A DNA stretch of 64,000 nucleotides, taken from positions 7,440,001 through 7,504,000 of the forward strand of contig CAVUHL010000003.1 of the NCBI GenBank assembly GCA_963741305.1, given 5' to 3'. Shown here one piece after another: positions 9,463-18,691 of this stretch (positions are counted from its first letter, which is position 1; every line of letters begins with the position of its first letter). A model generated the notes under the pieces. It did not search any database. It saw only the letters and a program-made list of their open reading frames with translations, and was not told where the DNA came from. The position numbers and the translations under genes are program-made. This DNA comes from DATMER01 sp963741305 (GTDB lineage Bacteria; Acidobacteriota; Thermoanaerobaculia; Multivoradales; UBA5704).

Positions 9463-11643
9463 CTACCGCTGCACCACCTCGAACGGCAGCGAGCTGAGCT
9501 CCTTCAGGCCGGTCGAGGGGTTGGTGACCGCGATCTGCAGCACGTAGTCGCCTGCCACGAGCCCCGTGGGCTCGAAGGTGGCGAGCAGCTTGTCCACTCC
9601 GGGAATGCCGGTCGCGGTGCGCTCCACCTGGGCGATCCGGCCTCCGGGCAGGGCCTTGCCGTCCGCCCCCGTGACCTGGGCGTCGACCGCCAGATCCCCG
9701 GGAGACAGGTTGTAGGCGACCAGGCAGAGGCGGGCCTGGCCCTCGGACTTCAGCATCGGCTTCGCCGACGGCACGTACGGCTCGCCGTTCACCGTGAAGG
9801 GATAGACCACCGACTGCTGGCCCGTCACCTCGGCGCTCCTCGGCACCATGACCCAGCTCCGCTGCTCCTCCATGAAGAACGGCGGCAGCAGCACCGGATC
9901 GTCGGCGGTGTAGGCGGGCACCTGCACCGGCACCATGCTCACCACCGTGCGCCCGGTATCGGCGTTGCGCACCAGCACCCGCACCTTGTAGTCGCCCGGC
10001 GGCAGGTCGAAGTGGCCGTAGTACTTGATGCCGCCCGCCTGCAGCCCCTCCCGGCCGCGGCCGATCTCCAGCGACACCACCTCGGAGAAGTAGTCGATCA
10101 TCGTCCCCAGGTTGTCGTTGACGTAGCCGTAGAACTCGACCTTCAGCCGGCCGGCGCCGTGGCCGTCCAGGAGCTTGCGCCCCGGCACCTCGATGATCAC
10201 CGGTACGTAGGACATCTTCTCGCTGGAGCGGAAGGGCGCCACCAGGAGGTTCATGTCCAGGTCCCGCTTCGGCGCCGCATTCACGATGCCGTTCGAGGCG
10301 AGCAGGCTCTTCTCCAGCGGGTCGAGCTCCTTGAACGGCCGCGGCTCGTAATAGCCCACCCGGTGCGAGAGGCGGGCCCCGGAGGGCAGCTTCGCCTTGA
10401 CGCGCAGCCTGTGGTACGAGCCGTCGAGCTTGAGGTCCGAGCGCTCGAAGGTCAACAGATAGGTGACGCTGGTGCGCTCCAGCACGCTCTGGAGCTGGCT
10501 GCCCAGGTTGTTGGTGTCCTTGAACAGCTGGCCGCCGGTCTCGTTGGCGATGTAGAAGAGCGCCTCCTGGCCGCCGGTGCGGGGCCGTCCGCCGGCCGAT
10601 TCGGAGGTGGTCCTCAGGCCGCCGATGTCCACCGCCTGGATCACGCAGTCGGCGCGCTTGAACTCCTCCAGCATCCGCTTGACGTCGCCCTGCAGCTCGG
10701 TGTTGCCATAGCGCGTGTCGCTGTCGCTCATCCAGATCCGGCCGCGCATGGCGTTGATCTCGTCTTCCACGGCCCCTTCGCCGGTCGTGTCGCTGCGGCC
10801 CATCAGGAGCTTGCTGTCGAAGCCCTCCGAGAAGAGCACGACGTGCTTGCGGCCGCTGACGGAGTTGAGGGTCTTCGCCATGCCGCCCAGGGCCTTCGTG
10901 AAGGTGGTGATGCGGCTGCGCTCGAAGGAGCGCTCGTCGCGGTCGGCGACGCTGGCGATGCCCGACCAGTATTCGATCTGTTCCTCCTGGGCCCGGAAGT
11001 CCGGCCCCGTGCCCGAGCCCGTGGCCATGTCGAGCTGAGCCGAGATCGGGGGCTCGACCATGAACCGCAGCGGGTCCTGCTTGAACCCGTCGTTGTACCC
11101 GCGCTTCATGCCCAGCGTGTCGATCGCCCGGGCGAGCTGCGCCCGGTCCGGGGTGAAGGTGACCACCAGCTGCGGCCCGTGCTCGACGGAGTAGGTCGCC
11201 ACCGCCGCCAGGTCGCTCGCATGCAGCCCGTTGAGCAGGAAGTCGCGCGCCGCCATCCGCGCCTTGAGGGTGGCCGCGGGCGAGGAGAAGGAGAAGTCGA
11301 AGAGCAGCAGGAAATGGCGCCGCGCGTACGGAACCTCGTCCTGAACCGGCTCCGGCGGGGCGGCTGCCCCGCCGTCCGCGTCCTCCCGCGTCCGCAGGTC
11401 CACCACCTCGAACCCGCTGACCTTCTGCCTCTGGCCGGCGTCGAAGACCTCGAAGTCCTCCGCGCTCAGCCCGCGCACGGGCTTGCCGTCGCGGCCCACC
11501 ACGTTGACCGGCACCTCGACCGCCACCACCTGGGAGGTTTCCTCGAACGTCTGCTCCGCGACCTGCGCGTATGCGGCCGGGACGCACACCGCCAGCAGGA
11601 GCGGGAGGAGGAAGGATCTCGGGATACGTCGGACCGGAATCAT
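9463..11643 (-). CDS. Exported VWFA-related protein (acidobacterial type), copy 4
   Basis: 726 residues with a signal peptide (SFLLPLLLAVCVPAAYAQ). ATG 11643 is preferred over GTG 11646 because AGGAGG lies 5 bases upstream of the ATG. N-terminal module VEVPVNVVGRDGKPVRGL, then a VWA domain with an intact MIDAS (DFSFS, near residue 116), then TSVTYLLTFERSDLK and HRVGYYEPRPF, and a C-terminal beta region shared with copies 1-3 (DDPVLLPPFF, LPPGDYKVRVLVRN). It is about as diverged from the other three as copy 3 is. The upstream DUF3179 gene ends 9 bp before the ATG, and its TAG stop overlaps the Shine-Dalgarno sequence, so the two are translationally linked. Function unknown. Confidence 0.87.
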   Translation of the reverse strand: MIPVRRIPRSFLLPLLLAVCVPAAYAQVAEQTFEETSQVVAVEVPVNVVGRDGKPVRGLSAEDFEVFDAGQRQKVSGFEVVDLRTREDADGGAAAPPEPVQDEVPYARRHFLLLFDFSFSSPAATLKARMAARDFLLNGLHASDLAAVATYSVEHGPQLVVTFTPDRAQLARAIDTLGMKRGYNDGFKQDPLRFMVEPPISAQLDMATGSGTGPDFRAQEEQIEYWSGIASVADRDERSFERSRITTFTKALGGMAKTLNSVSGRKHVVLFSEGFDSKLLMGRSDTTGEGAVEDEINAMRGRIWMSDSDTRYGNTELQGDVKRMLEEFKRADCVIQAVDIGGLRTTSESAGGRPRTGGQEALFYIANETGGQLFKDTNNLGSQLQSVLERTSVTYLLTFERSDLKLDGSYHRLRVKAKLPSGARLSHRVGYYEPRPFKELDPLEKSLLASNGIVNAAPKRDLDMNLLVAPFRSSEKMSYVPVIIEVPGRKLLDGHGAGRLKVEFYGYVNDNLGTMIDYFSEVVSLEIGRGREGLQAGGIKYYGHFDLPPGDYKVRVLVRNADTGRTVVSMVPVQVPAYTADDPVLLPPFFMEEQRSWVMVPRSAEVTGQQSVVYPFTVNGEPYVPSAKPMLKSEGQARLCLVAYNLSPGDLAVDAQVTGADGKALPGGRIAQVERTATGIPGVDKLLATFEPTGLVAGDYVLQIAVTNPSTGLKELSSLPFEVVQR

Positions 11644-11652
11644 CACAGCCTC

Positions 11653-13095
11653 CTAGGAGTCAGACCCGCCCCGATACAGCTCGGATTCGGGGAAGAAGGA
11701 GAACCAGCCAAACCAAAATGCTTGGTGGCCCGGAATTCTTTCCAACGGAGCGAACGCCTCCGGACCAGACGGCGAGAGCGAATCCTCGCCCGCGGTCCAC
11801 CGGACCCCCGTCCCGTCCACCAGCTCGTCCGGACGGGAGCCGGGAGCGAACGTGCGCCCGCCGCTCCGGTACGCGCGCACGGCGCCGCTCTGTGAGTCCC
11901 CCACGATGACCAGAGGGTTCTCTCCCAGGCGGTCGTTGACCACCTTCTCGCGCAGGACCAGATCCACGGGGTAAGCCTTCGCCAGGTTGCGCAGGCGCAC
12001 GGCGAAGATCTCCGCGCCGGGCTCCAGGGCGGATGCTCCCTGTCCATCGGGCCTGGCGGGGCCGGCGGGGCCGGCGGGGAAGGAGACTCCGCGCCGTTTG
12101 CGGTCGGCCGCGCCGGGGGAGTAGTCGTAGCCCCAGCGCTCCGCGAGCCCGCGGTCGAGGGCGAGCACCGTCGTGCGCGGGTTGCGGGTGCGCCAGTCCT
12201 GCCAGGTGGTCAGGGTGAGCGGCAGCACGGGCAGGGCAGAGCCTGGTCCCAGCACCGGCTCGCCTGTCAGGTTGCTCCAGAGCGTCCCCGTCTGGCGGTC
12301 GATCATCAGCTTGTTAGACCGGTAGAGCAGGCCGGAAGTTCCGAAGGTGAAGGGCGCGGTCCCCTGCCGGTGGGTGCCGAAGAGGACGCCGGAGCCGCAG
12401 AGCGTGCAGTAGCTCAGGGAGACCGGCTCGCCGCCGACCACGTCGTTGACCATCTCGTGCCAGCCCAGGATGCGCAGGGGGTAGGCGCGCTGTTCCCCTC
12501 CAATGCTGACGCCGAAGACCCGCTCGCCGTCCTCCAGATACCCTGCCTGATCCGCGGGTACGGCGCGCGGGAGGTCCAGGGCCGGGATCCCCTCCAGGGG
12601 GACTCCTCCCCAGACGACCTCCTCCAGGCGGATGCGCGCCGGAGCTTGGAGGAGAACCTCCCGGTAGCGCGGATCGATGCGGGCGAAGAGCTCCGCCTTC
12701 CATGCCGCGTACCCCTCGCGAGGGCGCAGCTCCGGCCGGCGGGCGACCAGCTCTACCCAGTCGTGGTATCGGGTGCCAGGGTCACCAGCGCGCTCGCCGG
12801 TGAGCGCTTCGAGGGCGGAGACCGCCTCGGCCCGCCGGGCCTTGGGGAGGAAGAATAGGGCATCGACCAGGCCGGGGACGAGGGAGGGGTCCTTGGACTC
12901 GATCAGCTTGCGGGCGGCGGCGCGGCGCTCGCCCTCGAGCTCCGAGAACAGGCCGCGCAGTGGCGCGTACGCCTCCTGGGCGGAAGCCGGCAAGGCCAGC
13001 AGCAGAACCAGCAGGATCCCCACCTCCCCGCACCCCTTGACTCCAGCGCCTTCGGCGCGCAGTCCAGGGCGGCGGGGCAGGCGGTCTTCCTTCAC
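11653..13095 (-). CDS. DUF3179 domain-containing protein
   Basis: Up to 480 residues from GTG 13095, which overlaps the stop of the upstream gene (GTGA). An internal GTG about 18 codons on (VKGCGEVGILLVLLLALPAS) would put the hydrophobic signal peptide at the very N-terminus and may be the real start. The N-terminal 150 residues are helical and HEAT-like. From about residue 165 the DUF3179 signature is clear: RAYPLRILGWHEMVND, then SLSYCTLCGSGV, then a conserved SGLLYRSNKLMIDRQTGTLW segment. Cys and His in these motifs are conserved in the family, whose activity is unknown. It is exported and sits between a TPR lipoprotein and VWFA copy 4. Confidence 0.82.
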   Translation of the reverse strand: MKEDRLPRRPGLRAEGAGVKGCGEVGILLVLLLALPASAQEAYAPLRGLFSELEGERRAAARKLIESKDPSLVPGLVDALFFLPKARRAEAVSALEALTGERAGDPGTRYHDWVELVARRPELRPREGYAAWKAELFARIDPRYREVLLQAPARIRLEEVVWGGVPLEGIPALDLPRAVPADQAGYLEDGERVFGVSIGGEQRAYPLRILGWHEMVNDVVGGEPVSLSYCTLCGSGVLFGTHRQGTAPFTFGTSGLLYRSNKLMIDRQTGTLWSNLTGEPVLGPGSALPVLPLTLTTWQDWRTRNPRTTVLALDRGLAERWGYDYSPGAADRKRRGVSFPAGPAGPARPDGQGASALEPGAEIFAVRLRNLAKAYPVDLVLREKVVNDRLGENPLVIVGDSQSGAVRAYRSGGRTFAPGSRPDELVDGTGVRWTAGEDSLSPSGPEAFAPLERIPGHQAFWFGWFSFFPESELYRGGSDS

Positions 13096-14210
13096 TTTCC
13101 GATCAATTTGGCGTAGGCGAGCGCGTCCTGGTTGGTCGCGTCCAGCTTGAGCGCCCGCTCCAAGTGATGCTTCGCCTTGTCCAGGTCGCCCAGGGCGACG
13201 TAGACCTTGACGAAGCCGATGTGTACTTCGGGGAGCTCGCTGTCCTGGCGCAGGGCGCGGGTCATGTAGGCGATGGCCTTCTCATGCTCCCCGCGGCTGA
13301 GGGCCATCTCCCCTTGATAGACGAAGAAGAACGGGTTCGACTCGTTGCTCGCCTCCAGGCGGGTGAGCAGCTCGTCGGCCTCCTTGGCGCGGCCCGTCTG
13401 CTGGTAGAGCCGCGTCAGGTTGGTCAGGAGCATGGGGTTCTCGGGATCGATCGCCAGCCCCTTCTGGTACCACTCCAGTGCCTTGTCGTACTGCTTTCCG
13501 CGCGCCAGGGCGACGCCCATGTTGTTGAGGCCCTTCTCGAACTGCGGCGCGATGCCGGTGGCGACCTCCAGATGCTCGAGCGCAGTCGGCAGGTCGCCCG
13601 CCATCAGCGCCTCGGCGCCGAGGTTGTTGTAGAAGTGGGCAACGGCCGTGAGGTCGTCGATCGGCTTGAAATCGCGGTAGGACTTGGCGCGGTAGGGGAG
13701 GAAGTCGTAGGGCTTGAGCTCGCCTTCGAGGTACATGCCGCCGACGATGTGCCCCTGGCTGACCACCATGCCCTCGCGGTGGTTCCACTTCTGGTAGTCG
13801 GTGACCTCGACGTAGAAGGGGTTGAGCCCCTGCTCGCGGGCCACGCCGATGAAAAGGTTCACGAACGACAGGCAGTTGCCCTTCTGCGACTCGTAGGTCT
13901 GCACCGCGTTGCGGGTCGGGGTCAGCGAATAGGCGAGGTCGAGGTCCTCGAAGATGAAGCGCAGGACCTCGTTGATCTTGCTGCGCTCGGACGGGGCCTG
14001 GCGGATGCGCTGCTCGAGCGCCAGGCGCAGCTCGGGGGTGATCTCGTAGGGGACCTGGATGCCGGCCGCGCGCTCGGGGCCGACGCGTTCCGAGAACTGC
14101 TTGCGCAGGTGGCCGGAGGAATCAAAGTCCTGGTACTGCAAGCAGCCGGGCACGCAGAGGGCTGTGAGCAGGATGAAGAGCAGGGGGCGGCTAGGGATAC
14201 AGGTACTCAT
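13092..14210 (-). CDS. Transglutaminase-like TPR lipoprotein
   Basis: 372 residues from ATG 14210, which has GAAGG 6 bases upstream and begins a lipoprotein-like signal (RPLLFILLTALCVPGC). Residues about 75-180 resemble the transglutaminase/cysteine-protease-like fold: helical start, then SQKGNCLSFVNLFIGVAREQ with a candidate catalytic Cys, then a conserved HIVGGMYLEGE. The C-terminal half has five or so TPRs (NNMGVALARGKQYDKALEWY, LTRLYQQTGRAKEADELL). It is the first gene of the operon with DUF3179, VWFA copy 4 and the HTH gene. The likely site is the inner leaflet of the outer membrane or the periplasm. A structural rather than enzymatic role is possible because I cannot confirm a full Cys-His-Asp triad. 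Confidence 0.78.
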   Translation of the reverse strand: MSTCIPSRPLLFILLTALCVPGCLQYQDFDSSGHLRKQFSERVGPERAAGIQVPYEITPELRLALEQRIRQAPSERSKINEVLRFIFEDLDLAYSLTPTRNAVQTYESQKGNCLSFVNLFIGVAREQGLNPFYVEVTDYQKWNHREGMVVSQGHIVGGMYLEGELKPYDFLPYRAKSYRDFKPIDDLTAVAHFYNNLGAEALMAGDLPTALEHLEVATGIAPQFEKGLNNMGVALARGKQYDKALEWYQKGLAIDPENPMLLTNLTRLYQQTGRAKEADELLTRLEASNESNPFFFVYQGEMALSRGEHEKAIAYMTRALRQDSELPEVHIGFVKVYVALGDLDKAKHHLERALKLDATNQDALAYAKLIGK

Positions 14211-14596
14211 GGGACCTTCAATATAACAGGGAATGCAAACCAGGGAGCCAGGGAAAGGCCGCTCCAATTCTTTGGATAAGACCCGTTCAAGCGGCTGGAT
14301 TTCAGGGGTTCCCGGGCCTCTTCCCAAGGTGGGCGCAAATGATGTAAGGTACTCCTGTCATTGAGCTTATTTCGCTGTTTCCGAGCCGGTCCCGCGTGGC
14401 ACTCCGATTGCTTGACCCGGCTCTGACATGTTTACTAGACTTCCGCACTCAGCCGTAATGTCATTCACCCTTGCAGGGTATGTGAAGGAGGTGTTGCCTG
14501 GAGAGAGCGCAACGGAACGTTTGCTCAATTCGTTCGTCCAGGGCCTGGCGCGTGAGGCGCAGTGCCCTACAAACACACATGGGAGGTTCAACTAAT
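14211..14596. promoter_or_regulatory. Divergent intergenic region (386 bp)
   Basis: This gap separates the minus-strand TPR lipoprotein from the plus-strand TonB receptor. It holds the sigma-54-like site listed separately and a leader of roughly 170 bases before the receptor ATG. I see no ORF with a credible start, no tRNA and no recognised riboswitch. Confidence 0.5.
14397..14412 (+). promoter_or_regulatory. Sigma-54 (-24/-12) promoter candidate for the TonB receptor gene
   Basis: The 16-mer TGGCACTCCGATTGCT matches the RpoN consensus TGGCACGNNNNTTGCW at all fixed positions except G7. The GG and GC dinucleotides have the required spacing. The predicted start is about 14423, giving a leader of about 170 bases. 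A sigma-70-like TTGACC at 14412 has no convincing -10. Expression would then need an enhancer-binding activator encoded elsewhere. Confidence 0.6.
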
Positions 14597-17542
14597 ATGA
14601 AGAGCATCAATCTTTGGGGACGGGTGGTTGCCGTCGCCGCGATGTTGCTGCTGGCCGTGGTACCGAGCTTTGGCCAGGCGCAGTCCGGCAACCTGTACGG
14701 CACCATCACCGACGACCAGGGCGCGGCGCTGCCCGGCGTCACCGTGACTCTTTCGGGTCAGGGTGCTCCGGCCGTGCAGGTGACTGACGCTCAGGGACGC
14801 TTCCGTTTCCTGAACCTGTCGCCCGGCTCCTACAGGCTGGATGCGCAGCTCGAAGGGTTCTCCAGCGTCGAGTACCCGACCATCACGGTCAACGTGGCAC
14901 GCAACACGGAGATCGAGGTGACGATGAACGCGGCTGTCGAGGACGTGATCACGGTCACGGCCGAGTCGCCGCTGCTCGACGAGCGCCGGATTTCCACCGG
15001 CTCGACCGTCAGCCAGACGGAGCTGGAAAAGATCCCGACGGCCCGTGACCCCTGGGCCATCCTGCAGACGACCCCTGGCGTCCTCACCGACCGCGTCAAC
15101 GTGGGCGGCAACGAGAGCGGCCAGCAGTCGGCTTACGTCGGTCCCGGTTCGACCGGCGACCAGTCGGTGTGGGCGGTGGACGGCGTTGTGATCACCGACA
15201 TGGCGGCCCTTGGTTCCAGCCCGGCCTACTTCGACTTCGACTCGTTCGAAGAGATGCAGGTCACGACCGGCGGCTCGGACACGACCCTCGCCACCCCGGG
15301 CGTCACGCTCAACATCGTGACGAAGCGGGGCACCAACGAGTGGCGTGGCTCGGCCCGCTACTTCATGGCCGACCAGGATTGGCAGTCGGACTTCAGCACC
15401 GACGGCATCCAGCTCGGTCCCAACCAGACCTCGTTCAAGCAGGGCAACCGCATCGTGTCCGTCGAGGACCGCGGCGGTGAGATCGGCGGCCCGATCGTCA
15501 AGGACCGCCTGTGGATCTGGGGTTCTTACGGCTTGCAGGAGATCGACCTGCTGACCATCGCCGACGTCTCGGACTTCACCGAGCTGGAGACGATGAACGT
15601 CAAGCTCAACGCGCAGCTCGCCCCGAGCAACTCGGCGACGGCCTTCGCGCTGAACAGCGACAAGGTGAAGCTCGGCCGCAACGCCGGTCCCACCCGTCCG
15701 CAGGCCACCACCTGGAACCAGTCCAAGTTCGGTCCCGACCCGACCGCGTACAAGGTCGAGGACACGCACATCTTCAGCTCGGCCTTCTACCTGACCGGCA
15801 TGTACTCGGTGGTGAACGGCGGCTTCCAGCTCGTGCCGCAGGGCGGCTCCAGCCGGACTTCTCCGAACTCCATCCTGGACAGCACGTTCAGCTGGCAGCA
15901 GAACTTCCTCCTCTACCAGACCGAGCGTCCGCAGGAGCAGCTCAAGGCTGACGCTTCGTCCTTCTTCAACACGGGCAGCCTGAGCCACGAGCTGAAGTTC
16001 GGCGCTGGCTACCGCGAGGCGGAAGTCACGACCCTCACCCGGTGGCCCGGTTTCGCCATCGACCTCAACTTCTACAAAGAGCTGTACGGCTACACCTACG
16101 ACATCGTCGAGCTGACCCGTGACGCGTTCCCTGCCATCAAGCAGGAGTACACCAGCGCGTACCTTCAGGACACGATGACCTTCGGTAACCTTACGGCCAA
16201 CGTCGGCCTCCGGTACGACATCCAGGGCGGCGAGAACCTCGCCCGGACCGTGCTGGCCAACCCGGCCTACCCCAACGTCCTGCCGTCCGTCACCTACGGT
16301 GGTGGCGACATCGGCTTCGAGTGGAAGTCGCTGACTCCCCGCCTCGGCCTGACCTACGCTATCGGTGAGAGCCGGCAGACCCTGCTGCGCGCCAGCTACT
16401 CCCAGTTCGCCGACCAGCTCGGCACCGCCAACGGCGTTGCCATCAACCCGCTGTACGGCGCCACCTACACCTACTTCTATTACAACGACCTGAACGGCAA
16501 CGGCACCTCGGATCCGGGCGAAATCCTGCTCGGCGACGGTACCCCGCTCAAGGCCAGCGGCAACTATGACCCGCGCAATGGCGGCCTCCTGGTTTCCAAC
16601 GGCGTGGCTTCGGACCTTGACGCGCCGCTCACCGACGAGCTTCTGCTCGGCGTCGAGCACGCCCTCCGTCCGGAGTTCGTGGTCGGTGTCAACCTCACCT
16701 ACCGCCTCATCTCCGACATCATCGACAACGAGCGCCTTGTTTTCGATGGCAATGGTAGCGCCGTCGAGAACCTCGGCAGCATCGGCCGCAAGCACCGGGC
16801 GAGCGACTATCGGCCCCGGGTGATCACGAACACGCTGCCCAACGGCGACGTGCGTTCCGTGACCATCTACGAGCTGAAGCCGGGCATCACCTCCCGTGGT
16901 GGTACGTTCACCGAGAACGGCGACCGCGAGCAGGAGTTCCTCGGCGCTTCGCTCACCTTCAACAAGCGTCTTGCCAACCGCTGGATGCTCCGTGGCAACG
17001 TCTCCTTCCAGGATTGGAAATGGGACGTTCCGCAGAGCGAGCGCGAGGACGACACCCCGCTTCTCGGCGGTGGCCGTGACGGCGACCCCGTCCTTCAGGG
17101 TTCGGGCACCGGCTCGGGCGCCAAGGGCGGCGTCTACATCAACTCCAACTGGTCGTACAGCATGAACGCTCTCTACCAGATCGCTCCGGACCGTCCGTGG
17201 GGCTTCAACGTCGCGGGCAACCTGACCGGTCGCGAGGGCTATCCCGTCCCGTACTTCCGGCGCCTCAACCGCAGCGGCATCCCGGTTGCGGCCAACGTTC
17301 AGCTCACCGAGGATCCGGACGAGTTCCGGAACGACGACATCAACGTCTTCGATGCTCGCGTCGAGAAGGAGTTCACCTTCTCCGACTTCGGGCTCACCCT
17401 GGGCGTGGACGTGTTCAACGTGCTGAACGAGAACTTCGTGCTGCAGCGCCGGCATCAGCTTGGCAACGCGGCCACGAACAACGTCAGCGAAGTCCTCAGC
17501 CCGCGCATCTTCCGTCTCGGCGCGCGCCTGAGCTTCCGGTAA
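14597..17542 (+). CDS. TonB-dependent receptor, Oar-like, with carboxypeptidase-regulatory domain
   Basis: 981 residues from ATG 14597 with GGGAGG nearby; an upstream in-frame start at 14552 would displace the signal peptide (VVAVAAMLLLAVVPSFGQAQ). Residues about 28-110 form a CarboxypepD_reg beta-sandwich (GTITDDQGAALPGVTVTL, then GRFRFLNLSPGSYRL). A plug domain follows (SQTELEKIPTARDPWAILQT, TPGVTLNIVTKRGTNEWRGS). The rest is an outer-membrane beta-barrel rich in alternating aromatic strands, ending in RLGARLSFR. This is the typical acidobacterial OmpA/Oar-related transporter. The substrate is unknown; polymers or peptides are common guesses for this class. Codon use is strongly biased and regular, suggesting high expression. 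It is flanked by its own promoter and terminator. Confidence 0.92.
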   Translation: MKSINLWGRVVAVAAMLLLAVVPSFGQAQSGNLYGTITDDQGAALPGVTVTLSGQGAPAVQVTDAQGRFRFLNLSPGSYRLDAQLEGFSSVEYPTITVNVARNTEIEVTMNAAVEDVITVTAESPLLDERRISTGSTVSQTELEKIPTARDPWAILQTTPGVLTDRVNVGGNESGQQSAYVGPGSTGDQSVWAVDGVVITDMAALGSSPAYFDFDSFEEMQVTTGGSDTTLATPGVTLNIVTKRGTNEWRGSARYFMADQDWQSDFSTDGIQLGPNQTSFKQGNRIVSVEDRGGEIGGPIVKDRLWIWGSYGLQEIDLLTIADVSDFTELETMNVKLNAQLAPSNSATAFALNSDKVKLGRNAGPTRPQATTWNQSKFGPDPTAYKVEDTHIFSSAFYLTGMYSVVNGGFQLVPQGGSSRTSPNSILDSTFSWQQNFLLYQTERPQEQLKADASSFFNTGSLSHELKFGAGYREAEVTTLTRWPGFAIDLNFYKELYGYTYDIVELTRDAFPAIKQEYTSAYLQDTMTFGNLTANVGLRYDIQGGENLARTVLANPAYPNVLPSVTYGGGDIGFEWKSLTPRLGLTYAIGESRQTLLRASYSQFADQLGTANGVAINPLYGATYTYFYYNDLNGNGTSDPGEILLGDGTPLKASGNYDPRNGGLLVSNGVASDLDAPLTDELLLGVEHALRPEFVVGVNLTYRLISDIIDNERLVFDGNGSAVENLGSIGRKHRASDYRPRVITNTLPNGDVRSVTIYELKPGITSRGGTFTENGDREQEFLGASLTFNKRLANRWMLRGNVSFQDWKWDVPQSEREDDTPLLGGGRDGDPVLQGSGTGSGAKGGVYINSNWSYSMNALYQIAPDRPWGFNVAGNLTGREGYPVPYFRRLNRSGIPVAANVQLTEDPDEFRNDDINVFDARVEKEFTFSDFGLTLGVDVFNVLNENFVLQRRHQLGNAATNNVSEVLSPRIFRLGARLSFR

Positions 17543-17572
17543 GGCCAGCCTTACTTCCTATCGTTTGATGGA

Positions 17573-17604
17573 GTGCCGGGGGTTCGCCCCCGGCACTTTT
17601 GTTT
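17573..17604 (+). terminator. Intrinsic terminator after the TonB receptor gene
   Basis: A perfect 10-bp stem GTGCCGGGGG / CCCCCGGCAC closed by the stable tetraloop TTCG is followed directly by TTTTGTTT. It starts 30 bp after the receptor stop, so the downstream operon needs its own promoter. Confidence 0.93.
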
Positions 17605-17710
17605 GGGGGGTGCTATATTCCGCGCGCGTTCCGCGCGGGTCGTGGGCGCAATAAACCGGGGTGTGCCCCTGTTTAGGGACATGAACCAGAGCACCCAAGG
17701 AGAAGATCAA

Positions 17711-18682
17711 ATGCGCCATAAGAATCTGGTTTTTTCGCTGTTGCTGCTTCTGCTCTTCGCGGGCCTGCCCGCCTCCGCCCAGCGCTGGGCCGGCAAGGGC
17801 CGCCTGCACGGAGAGATCAAGGACGAGCAGGGCCGCCCTGTCGAGGGAGCCGCGGTCTGGCTGCGCCTGGGAGACGCCGCGATCGATCCGCAGAACCCGG
17901 GCGACGGCCCGAAGCCCATCACCACGAACAAGAATGGCAAGTGGTCGGTCCTGGGCCTCGCGGGTGGAGCCTGGCGGGTCCTCATCCTCAAGGAAGGCTT
18001 CCTGGCTTCCGAGGGCAACGTCAAGGTCAACGAGTCCGGCCCGCCGCCGCAGGCCATCATCATCGGCCTGAAGTCCATGTCCTCCGCCGAGGCCAAGGCC
18101 GCCGCGGCCCAGCAGGGGCCCAGCGTCCTCGATGTCATCGAGGAAGGCAACCAGCTCCTGACGCAGGAGAAGTTCGCCGAGGCCCGCGCCGCCTATGAGA
18201 AGGCCCTGGTGCAGCTCGAGCCGGAGAACCATCCGGCCATCATGCGCGGCATTGCCCGCACCTATTTCCAGGAGAAGCAGCCCGACAAGGCGGTCGAGGT
18301 CCTGCAGCAGGCGCTGCAGATCAAGCCCGACGACGTCGAGAGCCTGCGGCTGATCATCAACCTCCTCGTGTCCCAGGGCAAGGAGAAGGAGGCCGCCGAG
18401 TACATGGCCAAGCTCCCCGCGGGCGAGACGGTGGACCCGGCCACGCTGCTCAACATCGGCATCAAGTTCTACAACGAAGGCAAGATGACCGAGGCCCTGA
18501 CCGAGTTCAACAAGGTCGTGGCCGAGAACCCGAACCTGCCGGACGCCTACTACTACCGCGGCCTCGCCCTGCTTGCCTCGGGCAAGTCGGCCGAGGCCAA
18601 AGCCGACTTCCAGAAGCTCCTGGAGCTCGATCCGAAGCACGCCAACGCGGACGAGGCCCGGGAGTTCCTGAAGTCGATGTAA
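17711..18682 (+). CDS. Exported CarboxypepD_reg-TPR protein
   Basis: 323 residues from ATG 17711, with AAGGAG 8 bases upstream; the open frame extends back through the terminator, which is not coding. A signal peptide (LVFSLLLLLLFAGLPASAQ) is followed by a carboxypeptidase-regulatory-like beta domain (residues about 30-110, GEIKDEQGRPVEGAAVWL and GKWSVLGLAGGAWRVLI). A Gln/Ala linker leads to five TPRs (EEGNQLLTQEKFAEARAAYE, GIARTYFQEKQPDKAVEVL, ALLASGKSAEAKADFQKLLE). It is the first gene of the operon that continues with three phosphatase/sulfatase-fold TPR proteins. It probably acts in the periplasm as an assembly or binding scaffold. Confidence 0.85.
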   Translation: MRHKNLVFSLLLLLLFAGLPASAQRWAGKGRLHGEIKDEQGRPVEGAAVWLRLGDAAIDPQNPGDGPKPITTNKNGKWSVLGLAGGAWRVLILKEGFLASEGNVKVNESGPPPQAIIIGLKSMSSAEAKAAAAQQGPSVLDVIEEGNQLLTQEKFAEARAAYEKALVQLEPENHPAIMRGIARTYFQEKQPDKAVEVLQQALQIKPDDVESLRLIINLLVSQGKEKEAAEYMAKLPAGETVDPATLLNIGIKFYNEGKMTEALTEFNKVVAENPNLPDAYYYRGLALLASGKSAEAKADFQKLLELDPKHANADEAREFLKSM

Positions 18683-18691
18683 ACCCCCGGC

